This document shows positions 6,958-13,122 of a stretch of 22,674 bases of DNA, in pieces (within the stretch, counting starts at the first letter, position 1; every line of letters starts with the position of its first letter). Origin of the DNA: a virus; IMG/VR virus record IMGVR_UViG_3300025012_000293, positions 1 to 22,674 of that record; one strand, 5' to 3'. Under the pieces are notes generated by a model. That model had not been told where the DNA came from, ran no database searches, and worked only from the letters and a program-made list of their open reading frames with translations. The position numbers were made by a program, and so were the translations under genes.

Positions 6958-7892
6958 TTCAACCCTTCATAATAATTCCATACCTTATCCCGGACCCCTT
7001 GGGTTATCAGGCCATCGCTGACCGCTGCCTCAAGATTATCGTGGAAGTTAATCCCAGATACAACTTGCTCGCCAAGCTTCTCTACAAAAGCATCCAGACG
7101 GTTTTCCTTGGCCTTCTTGATATCGATATAGTCTCGATTGATAACTCCTTCCTCAATTGGTACATGAACCCTTTTGATTGTATTAGTATCGGCAAACCAC
7201 AAAAAGACGCTGGGTTTAAAATCAATTTGGTCGGCATCATTCCGCATTAAAGAACCGGGATTGACAAGAACCCTTCCATTTTCTTCTCTGGTAAAGGTTT
7301 GATGATTATGACCGCAAACGATCAGGTCAAAGTCCGGGAGCAAATCCATCACTTCCTTGGCGGAATAACCGACGCACCCGGGGAAGGGTTCAAACTCTTC
7401 ATAGACCATGGCGTGGACAAGGGCGATATATTTTTCTTCAATTACGGGTCGAATTAACGGCTGTTTTATTTCCAAGCCCCAAGGATAACCAAAAAGATGA
7501 ATTTCCGCATCAACAGTTGTTTTCCATGGATATGTCACTTTTATAGCTCCGGCTCTTTGCAGTACTGCCATTGCCGAATTGGAATAATTATCGATTGATT
7601 TCCCCGGCAGGTCGTGGTTGCCTGGTATGGTATAAAACTTCTCCGGCAAATTCTCCATTGCCCAACCAAGCAACTCGTGGCTTGGGTTTGATTTGTACCG
7701 CTTATCAAAAAGATCCCCGGCATCAAGGATAGGACATCCATCATTCTCCATCTGCAATTGACAAAGCCATTTGATTTTCCTTTCCTGCGCCGCCCAGTGA
7801 TCATCTGTCCGGCAGGTCGGTTGAAAGGCCCTCAGTTCAATATCGGCGGTCAGGATGGCGTCGGCTTTTTTGGGCTGGTTGCTTCGTCTCAT
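6954..7892 (-). CDS. SbcD/Mre11-like metallophosphoesterase nuclease
   Basis: This 312-residue protein carries the calcineurin-like phosphoesterase motifs: DAGDLFD (Asp60, Asp63), PGNHD (Asn92, His93, Asp94), VHAMV (His160) and CGHNH (His195, His197). Motif I is unusual: it reads TADIEL, so the canonical DxH is Asp17-Ile-Glu19, and I confirmed the GAA codon on the reverse strand. The family forms the nuclease subunit of SbcCD/Mre11-Rad50, trimming DNA ends and hairpins with manganese. About 90 residues follow the last motif, probably the segment that contacts the ATPase coiled coil. It sits between the two halves of the split ATPase and overlaps both neighbours by ATGA. Confidence 0.92.
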   Translation of the reverse strand: MRRSNQPKKADAILTADIELRAFQPTCRTDDHWAAQERKIKWLCQLQMENDGCPILDAGDLFDKRYKSNPSHELLGWAMENLPEKFYTIPGNHDLPGKSIDNYSNSAMAVLQRAGAIKVTYPWKTTVDAEIHLFGYPWGLEIKQPLIRPVIEEKYIALVHAMVYEEFEPFPGCVGYSAKEVMDLLPDFDLIVCGHNHQTFTREENGRVLVNPGSLMRNDADQIDFKPSVFLWFADTNTIKRVHVPIEEGVINRDYIDIKKAKENRLDAFVEKLGEQVVSGINFHDNLEAAVSDGLITQGVRDKVWNYYEGLK

Positions 7893-8014
7893 GATCGATT
7901 CATTTCTCGTAAATTATTCATATTTTCAAAGAACCATTCAATCGGAACTCCCATTTTAAGGCAAGTTTTCGCATGATTGTAGTTATTTTGCCAGAAGATT
8001 TGAAAGCTGGTCAT
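7889..8014 (-). CDS. 41-residue microprotein between SbcC-N and SbcD genes
   Basis: The reading frame starts at an ATG overlapping the TGA of the Walker A half and stops at a TGA overlapping the ATG of the nuclease gene. It is preceded by a strong GGGAGGGAATT site. The product begins MTSFQIFWQNNYNHAKTC and continues through LKMGVPIEWFFENM. It fills exactly the gap between two essential partners, so it is very likely translated. The function is unknown; the sequence does not continue the coiled coil. Confidence 0.6.
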   Translation of the reverse strand: MTSFQIFWQNNYNHAKTCLKMGVPIEWFFENMNNLREMNRS

Positions 8015-9045
8015 AATTCCCTCCCACACTCACTACAAATATTCGGGATCTTCGCCTGCAGGTCTTTTAATTCAATTTCGACCTCGACAATCTCTTTCCC
8101 TATTATACTAAAATCGGACAATAATCTTTTCAGTTTTTTTACTCTGGTTGAAGATAATTCCAAGGCCCCAGTACTGGCCCTAATCTTTTCGAACCTTTCC
8201 TCGATCCCTTCAAAGTTTTCGGCCGCTTCCTTCCTTTTTATGGCGGCATTCAAAATCAGGATTCTCTTTAACTTCATAACCCGCGATTCCGCAGCCTGTA
8301 CCGCCTGTAATTTCGCTTTTAAACCCTCAAGCGTAGATTCGGCCGCAAGTAACCCTTCCTTGCCTGTAATCGCATCCTCAAGCGTTTTTAGGCCATCCCA
8401 CAATTTCTTCAGATTCTGAATCCTGGAGCCGGAGAAGGTTTGCAATTTTTGCATGGCATCAATCTGCCCGACCCGCTCTTCCATATCTTCGATATCGACA
8501 AACTCTTCCAGTTCCTTTTCCTTGGCTTCTGCCGTTGCCTTCTCCCCCTTCCATAATTTATCAAGCCGATTTACATCTTCCTTGGCATTGGAGAGGGTTT
8601 GTTCAATTTCATCCAAACCAGCAATCCGGTTGAGTATACGCCCGCGCTCCCCGGAAGTTTCGAACATGAGGAAGGCCCGTTCGATCTGGGTTTGCAAATT
8701 AACATCATCCAGATCCAGCAGAGTGGCTATATTGCCGGGGACTGAGGTGCCGGCATTGATCGGCTTCTCATCATTGAGTACATAGCTGTTTTCTGACTTA
8801 TCCCGGACCCTTTTGAGGATAAGGCCAGGGTTAATAAACTCGCCAGTGACGGTCGTTGTACCATCCCAGTACAGGGGTCTCATCCATTCGCCACCGGGAT
8901 TATTTTGGGTCAGCCATTTATAGGCCCGGAAAGAACCAGATTTTCCCCGGTCGGTTTCCCCGACAAAAACATTTAGGCCTGGGGAAAACTCAAAAAAGGT
9001 ATCTTTGTGGGACTCAAGATTTTCTATCCGAAGTGACTTGATCAT
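8011..9045 (-). CDS. SbcC/Rad50-like ATPase, N-terminal (Walker A) half ending in a zinc hook
   Basis: ATG 9045 is chosen: it overlaps the upstream stop by ATGA and has AAGG seven bases before it. The 344-residue product has a Rad50-type N-terminal ATPase head (KSLRIENLESHKDTFFEFSP), Walker A GETDRGKSG at about residues 31-39, and a Q-loop-like region. A long coiled coil runs from about residue 130 to the end. The chain stops right after CSECGREL, the CxxC zinc hook found at the apex of Rad50 coils, where an intact protein would turn back. The returning coil and the Walker B lobe are encoded downstream at 6724-6957 and 6078-6722. Zinc-hook dimerisation and ATP-driven clamping with the SbcD partner are inferred from the family. 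Confidence 0.9.
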   Translation of the reverse strand: MIKSLRIENLESHKDTFFEFSPGLNVFVGETDRGKSGSFRAYKWLTQNNPGGEWMRPLYWDGTTTVTGEFINPGLILKRVRDKSENSYVLNDEKPINAGTSVPGNIATLLDLDDVNLQTQIERAFLMFETSGERGRILNRIAGLDEIEQTLSNAKEDVNRLDKLWKGEKATAEAKEKELEEFVDIEDMEERVGQIDAMQKLQTFSGSRIQNLKKLWDGLKTLEDAITGKEGLLAAESTLEGLKAKLQAVQAAESRVMKLKRILILNAAIKRKEAAENFEGIEERFEKIRASTGALELSSTRVKKLKRLLSDFSIIGKEIVEVEIELKDLQAKIPNICSECGREL

Positions 9046-9227
9046 TTTTCTGCCTTGATGCATTTTGAAATACAGAAATTATTTTTATTTAGCCAATGGT
9101 GAAAATCTTTCGCAGAATAAATACACCCTTTTATTTTACATTCATCTTGTTTTGTTAATTGGGTGCAGTTTATTGATTTACAAAATTCTTTATTTTTATA
9201 TTTTATAACTTCAGCTGAACAAAACAT
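9042..9227 (-). CDS. Small Cys-rich protein
   Basis: ATG 9227 has a strong GGGAGGTGA site eight bases upstream and is preferred to a start 13 codons earlier inside the previous gene. The 61-residue product has seven Cys (MFCSAEV, EFCKSINC, DECKIKGC, NFCISKC) spread at regular intervals, plus a paired His (FHHWL). It overlaps the ATPase gene by ATGA. The pattern suggests disulfide- or metal-stabilised folding. No family is recognised. Confidence 0.65.
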   Translation of the reverse strand: MFCSAEVIKYKNKEFCKSINCTQLTKQDECKIKGCIYSAKDFHHWLNKNNFCISKCIKAEK

Positions 9228-9234
9228 TTCAAAC

Positions 9235-9714
9235 TCACCTCCCGTAAAATTTTGGCCTGATCCCATATTCCCGAAAAAGGCATTTTAATTTAACCGTCAA
9301 TATTCCTGACTTTGGATACTCAGGGAATTTTGCTTTACCAGAATATATTGCCTTCAAACTATTATACGAAGATTTCATCAATTTTGGGGCCTTTTCTTTT
9401 TCGCTCGGGTGAATAAATGGCTTGTGATCTTCTCGGAGGTAGTCTGCCGTCCTTGACAAGAAGTTTGGCAGGCGTACCCGGCTAATTCCATAACGCCGGC
9501 AATTATTTTCCATTTTCCCCAAAAAGGTATTGCAGGCCCGGCAGAGGACTCCGCGGATCTGGCCTGTGCCTTTTACTTTCTTTTTGTGCTCATGATCCAA
9601 ACAAATTTCATATTCATTTATTTGTCTTCGGCAGATGGGGCACCGACCATCCTGATCAAGGAGAATGTCGTTGCGGAGTTGGGGGAGTTCTGAATGCTTG
9701 AGTTGCTTGATCAT
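9235..9714 (-). CDS. Recombination endonuclease VII (Holliday junction resolvase)
   Basis: The 159-residue protein is about the length of T4 endonuclease VII. It has the zinc-binding pairs Cys25/Cys28 (CPIC) and Cys58/Cys61 (CRAC), and the beta-beta-metal active site Asp40-His41-x-His43 (LDHEH) with Asn62 (CNTFLGKMENN). These positions nearly coincide with the T4 enzyme's numbering. The family resolves four-way junctions, mismatches and branches before packaging. There is no good ribosome binding site before ATG 9714. The gene just upstream encodes an HNH endonuclease, so an insertion may have replaced the original leader. Confidence 0.9.
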   Translation of the reverse strand: MIKQLKHSELPQLRNDILLDQDGRCPICRRQINEYEICLDHEHKKKVKGTGQIRGVLCRACNTFLGKMENNCRRYGISRVRLPNFLSRTADYLREDHKPFIHPSEKEKAPKLMKSSYNSLKAIYSGKAKFPEYPKSGILTVKLKCLFREYGIRPKFYGR

Positions 9715-9720
9715 AAGAAA

Positions 9721-10155
9721 TTAAAAAAGAACCAATTGTCCAGCATCTTCCCTCATTTTTTTAATATCTCGTAATCGCCTTCTTTGAATTGCTTTATAAT
9801 TTTCTATTGGTGACATCTGTTCTAAATGATCAGGCCTTACGCATATTCGATTTCTACAGCCATGGTCTATATGCATCTGTTCTATTATTGGTCCGATAAA
9901 TAAAGCATAAGATACCCTATGCGCCCATTTAGTAGATCCTCCCGGAGTAGGACAACAAGGATAGCCATTATGGATTCTTCCTTTCCATTCCCAACAGCCG
10001 CAGATAGTAATATTGATAAACTTTAAAAATATTTTCAGATGCGCATCCTTCTCTTCATCTGGGATGCTATAGGGCTTGATGATCATCTTCCCACACTTGC
10101 CAAAATGCCCTGCTTGAATCTTCTGCTCTAATCTCTGTTGCGCCGTCAGCCACAT
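9721..10155 (-). CDS. Free-standing HNH endonuclease (HNH_3 type)
   Basis: The 144-residue protein has CWEWKGRIHNGYP at its front, AHRVSYALFIG in the middle, and the HNH core HIDHGCRNRICVRPDHLEQM followed by SPIENYKAIQRRR. This is the HNH_3 layout of phage homing endonucleases and HNH nucleases. The ribosome binding site AGGAAATC lies before ATG 10155, partly inside the upstream stop. It sits between two unrelated replication-block genes and is AT rich, as expected for a mobile free-standing homing gene. It would cut alleles lacking the insertion. Confidence 0.85.
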   Translation of the reverse strand: MWLTAQQRLEQKIQAGHFGKCGKMIIKPYSIPDEEKDAHLKIFLKFINITICGCWEWKGRIHNGYPCCPTPGGSTKWAHRVSYALFIGPIIEQMHIDHGCRNRICVRPDHLEQMSPIENYKAIQRRRLRDIKKMREDAGQLVLF

Positions 10156-10163
10156 ATGATTTC

Positions 10164-10553
10164 CTAAAATTGATTCGTAAATGGTATTGGTAATGTTCCG
10201 TACTGTTCAAAATATTCTATATCTTCATTTGACCAGGTATTGTCTTTTTGGATATTCTCGGCAATTTCGGTCAAATGGTCAAGGTATTTGGAGCAGGGCT
10301 TTTTCCCTTCGCCGAGGGCCTTCAGGGTAATCAGGATATTCGCTCTTTTAATGATAGTTTTTGCTTTCTTTTTACGATAATCATACTCATACGTTCTGCA
10401 AAAATCTTGGTACCACTTCGGGTTCTTGCTCACCACCGCCCTGCAACAACAACCATTTCGCGCTCGGTAAGTCGTAGATGGTACCAAGCAAACCTCAAGC
10501 TGATTACTCAGTAAATCATAATACATGAATGAATATGCCTTCTGCAGATCCAT
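10164..10553 (-). CDS. Hypothetical phage protein
   Basis: The product has 129 residues and starts at an ATG overlapping the exonuclease stop (TAATG). It has a GCCCRAV cluster, a basic central stretch (DYRKKKAKTIIKRANILI) and an acidic tail (NEDIEYFEQYG). There is no signal peptide or membrane helix. No family is recognised. Coupling to the 5'-3' exonuclease gene suggests a replication or repair accessory role, as an inference only. Confidence 0.65.
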   Translation of the reverse strand: MDLQKAYSFMYYDLLSNQLEVCLVPSTTYRARNGCCCRAVVSKNPKWYQDFCRTYEYDYRKKKAKTIIKRANILITLKALGEGKKPCSKYLDHLTEIAENIQKDNTWSNEDIEYFEQYGTLPIPFTNQF

Positions 10554-11383
10554 TACCGGAACATCATCTCCCAGTCATCGACTTTCTCCGCCAATTTCTC
10601 CAGGCCAAACAGATCGCAGATAGCCCCAAACCCTTCCGGGCTGAATTCATCCTTCTGGATCTCGACCGATTGTGTTTTCGGGAATGGTAAATTAACGAGG
10701 ATGCCATTTTTCTTTTTCATGGTCCGTTTTTCATCCTCAATAACCATGCTGACAATCGTATCTTTATTGAGAGTTCCGTTCAGGTATTTTAAAACTGTTT
10801 TCTCACCAACCATACTAATTCCGGGAATCTTATCAGAAGAACAACCAGCCAGGGCCTTAACAATCCGCCAGTCTCTTGGGGCAATGCCGTATTTCTTTCG
10901 GAAGGTCTTTTCATTCATTAAAGTTTTTGTCGCTGGGGAATACCAAGTACACTGATCAACCAATTGCAGAAGATCCTCATCACCGGTCAGGACGATTACT
11001 TGATGGGGATTATCTCTCACCAGCCTAGCCATGATGTCGTCCGCTTCAATGCCGGTTTGCTGGTAGATATTTTTGAACCCCATTGTCGGCAGGACAAGGG
11101 TTCTGATTGTAGATATCTGTTTGACTATTTCAATCCGTTCAAGTTTTTCTTTATGACTGGCTGGCGGTCTATTTTTATACCCGGGAAATATTTCTTTCCG
11201 GTAGTTCTTGCGGGAATCAAAACAAAAGAGCGGAGATGAAATACCAAACTTTTTACAATGGAAATAGATGGCCGTTAGGAAGGATTGAATAGCCCCGGTC
11301 CCGACCCCATTGTATTGCATATTGCCGGTTGAGTGGAATCCTCGCCAGCAAAAGAAATTGACATCAAAGGCAAGGTATTTCAT
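10553..11383 (-). CDS. 5'-3' exonuclease / flap endonuclease
   Basis: The 276-residue protein has the plan of the PolI-N/T5-D15 nuclease family: AFDVNFFCWRGF (Asp7), CFDSRKNYRKEIFPGYKNRP (Asp56 and the basic arch), GIEADDIMARLV (Glu113, Asp115, Asp116), VLTGDEDLLQLV (Asp135, Asp137) and GCSSDKIPGISMVGEKTVL with a helix-hairpin-helix. In the last motif the usual first Asp of GDxSDNIPG is Cys181, while Asp184 is kept. The protein removes RNA primers and 5' flaps. It starts at an ATGA overlap with the small upstream gene. No separate ribosome binding site is clear, so coupling is likely. Confidence 0.9.
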   Translation of the reverse strand: MKYLAFDVNFFCWRGFHSTGNMQYNGVGTGAIQSFLTAIYFHCKKFGISSPLFCFDSRKNYRKEIFPGYKNRPPASHKEKLERIEIVKQISTIRTLVLPTMGFKNIYQQTGIEADDIMARLVRDNPHQVIVLTGDEDLLQLVDQCTWYSPATKTLMNEKTFRKKYGIAPRDWRIVKALAGCSSDKIPGISMVGEKTVLKYLNGTLNKDTIVSMVIEDEKRTMKKKNGILVNLPFPKTQSVEIQKDEFSPEGFGAICDLFGLEKLAEKVDDWEMMFR

Positions 11384-11592
11384 GATCGCAGGGCTTTCAT
11401 TTCATTGAAGAGGGATAACATCGATTCATGGTGCCTTTCTTTGCTGGCGATCTCGGCCCGGATTATTATGTCATTTAAACTGAAAACATAGTCCTTGGCA
11501 ATTATCCCATTTGCAGAGCAGGCATCGGCTTTTCGTCGGCACTTTTCAATCTCTTTTAGAAACTGGATTTCGAAGTCAATTTTCTTTGACAT
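11380..11592 (-). CDS. Small helical protein downstream of the RecA-like gene
   Basis: ATG 11592 has a near-perfect AGGAGGTAAT site that also contains the stop codon of the RecA-like gene; a longer frame upstream lies inside that gene. The 70-residue product (MSKKIDFEIQFLKEIEKCRR onward) is mostly helical and charged with two Cys. Its stop overlaps the exonuclease start (ATGA). No family is recognised. Its position between recombinase and exonuclease suggests a recombination accessory factor. Confidence 0.7.
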   Translation of the reverse strand: MSKKIDFEIQFLKEIEKCRRKADACSANGIIAKDYVFSLNDIIIRAEIASKERHHESMLSLFNEMKALRS

Positions 11593-11593
11593 A

Positions 11594-12724
11594 TTACCTC
11601 CTTTTCGGCTTCCGATCCTTCTTGAATTTATCTTGGATCTCTTCCCACAAATCAATCACCGCCTCTTTCAATTCAAGCTCAAGGCTATCCTGCTCAATTG
11701 TTTCAATGGCATCTTCCAGACTGTTATCGCCAGTCCAGTATTTTGATCCTGGGGTGAACTTTTTCAGGTACTGGAGATTGGCTGTAATATCATCGATGCC
11801 GTAGTCAACAACAATCTGTATCTCCGCCGAACCCTTTTGGCCGGATACTGTATTCTTGATGATCTTAACTTTGGAACAATGGCCATACTCGACATATACC
11901 TTTTTGCCATTGATTGTTTTTTCATCCCGGAGCCTGGCCGCAGGGGATATCTCCAATCGAAGGGAAGCCGCATGCGGAACAGCATTGCCGCCAGGTGTTA
12001 CATATTTCGGATCAAAATCAGTCTTGGCTTTTTGGTTATCCCGGATCTGATTGCTACCAACGATCAACCATTTATTTGCTGTAATCTTCGGGGCAAGTTT
12101 CCTCATCCATTGGCTGAATTCTTTTGCCCTGGCAGATCCCCGCTTATCAATTTCCTCATCCCCCTTCTCCAATTCCCCACAGAGCTGGGCAAAAGAATCG
12201 ATGAAGACGCCGTTAATTGGTCGGTTATCAAGATCGAAGTCAGAGCAAGTATCCGAATCCCCACACTCCCGGCACTTCTTCTGACGGCGATTATACTGAC
12301 CAATACAAGGCGGGCCATCTGGATTCCAGGTCATAAGCGGAAGGAAGACATCAGCCACCTGATTTGGCACTCCGAACTCACAATCGTCGACAGTAAAATC
12401 AAATATCTCGGCAAACTTTTTACTCAGGCGGGCTTCTGCATCAAAGAACTTGACCTTGCCTTTCTGCCTCTGGATGCCACCGGCAATCTCCGACATCAAA
12501 ACGGTTTTGCCGCCTGAATTGGGGCCGTAGATTTCAACGAGGATGCCTCCAGGGATTCCACCGCCCCGGACCCGTTTGCCCATTATTTCCAAATCAAGAA
12601 GAGTCGATCCGGTAGAAATCACCCTGGAGATATCCCCATCGTATTTCTCCGGAACCGGGACTTCCTCTTCAAGATTTTCCTTGATTGCTTCAATGTATCC
12701 TTCATTTGGTGAATTACGCCGCAT
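11594..12724 (-). CDS. RecA/UvsX-like recombinase with a zinc-knuckle insertion
   Basis: The 376-residue protein has Walker A GPNSGGKT (residues 67-74), FFDAEARLSKKFAEIF (RecA's DAE region, 94-109), Walker B GVFIDSF (172-178), GSNQIRDN (223-230, L2-side NQIR motif) and TPGGNAVPHAASLRLEI (243-259). These are the RecA core motifs in order. The start has AGGA seven bases upstream. Between the DAE and Walker B motifs there is an extra segment with Cys140, Cys151, Cys154 and Cys160 (C-x10-C-x2-C-x5-C), not found in bacterial RecA. The tail is basic (KKDRKPKRR). It should coat ssDNA and catalyse strand exchange for recombination-dependent replication. It overlaps the upstream gene by 11 bases. Confidence 0.9.
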   Translation of the reverse strand: MRRNSPNEGYIEAIKENLEEEVPVPEKYDGDISRVISTGSTLLDLEIMGKRVRGGGIPGGILVEIYGPNSGGKTVLMSEIAGGIQRQKGKVKFFDAEARLSKKFAEIFDFTVDDCEFGVPNQVADVFLPLMTWNPDGPPCIGQYNRRQKKCRECGDSDTCSDFDLDNRPINGVFIDSFAQLCGELEKGDEEIDKRGSARAKEFSQWMRKLAPKITANKWLIVGSNQIRDNQKAKTDFDPKYVTPGGNAVPHAASLRLEISPAARLRDEKTINGKKVYVEYGHCSKVKIIKNTVSGQKGSAEIQIVVDYGIDDITANLQYLKKFTPGSKYWTGDNSLEDAIETIEQDSLELELKEAVIDLWEEIQDKFKKDRKPKRR

Positions 12725-13043
12725 AACGATTCCTGACCTCTTGGATGATTCGTTCGATATAATATTGAGATATTTTCTTCTGTTCCAACCAGATGCCGGC
12801 AGACCTCAAAAAGTCATCAAAATTGATATTTGTTTCGCAGTAATTGGCTACAACCCTTTCCGCAATTGCCCGGATTGAAGCATCAATATCTGAATGATCA
12901 ATTATGAGTTTAGCGAACATGGCAGAACGAGTAGTCTGGTGATGAAGGGAAAGAAGATCAAGTATTTCCAGTTGCTCCTTTGAAACAGAAGCGGAAATAA
13001 TGATCGGTTTGCCGATATTGAGCTTTATTTTTTTATCTGCCAT
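12714..13043 (-). CDS. Putative ribbon-helix-helix-like protein
   Basis: The 109-residue protein is preceded by AGGAA nine bases before ATG 13043. Residues about 12-48 (KPIIISASVSKEQLEILDLL then TTRSAMFAKLII) fit a ribbon-helix-helix: one short strand, then two helices with the second starting at a TTRS turn. The rest is helical and ends in a basic stretch (RIIQEVRNRYAA). It could be a DNA-binding regulator of the recombination genes or an accessory factor for the recombinase, whose start it overlaps. The fold assignment is tentative. Confidence 0.7.
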   Translation of the reverse strand: MADKKIKLNIGKPIIISASVSKEQLEILDLLSLHHQTTRSAMFAKLIIDHSDIDASIRAIAERVVANYCETNINFDDFLRSAGIWLEQKKISQYYIERIIQEVRNRYAA

Positions 13044-13061
13044 GACTTGAATTCCTATTTA

Positions 13062-13096
13062 AAAAGGGGCAAGAGGTTGATTCCCCTGCCCCTTTT
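13062..13096 (-). terminator. Rho-independent terminator after the ssDNA-binding gene
   Basis: A perfect 10-bp stem pairs 13062-13071 with 13087-13096 (AAAAGGGGCA against TGCCCCTTTT) around a 15-base loop. Read on the - strand it lies 27 bases after the SSB stop and the stem runs into TTTTTAAAT, the expected U tract. Because the stem also begins with A and ends with T, it could act on both strands. It leaves only 18 bases before the next gene. Confidence 0.75.
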
Positions 13097-13122
13097 CTAT
13101 TACCGATTGTTGAAGTTAACGG

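Noticed and set aside
11837-12517. A 226-residue + strand open frame across the RecA-like gene
   Set aside because: It is antisense to a gene with complete RecA motifs and has no domain match or ribosome binding site; it is a shadow of codon bias.
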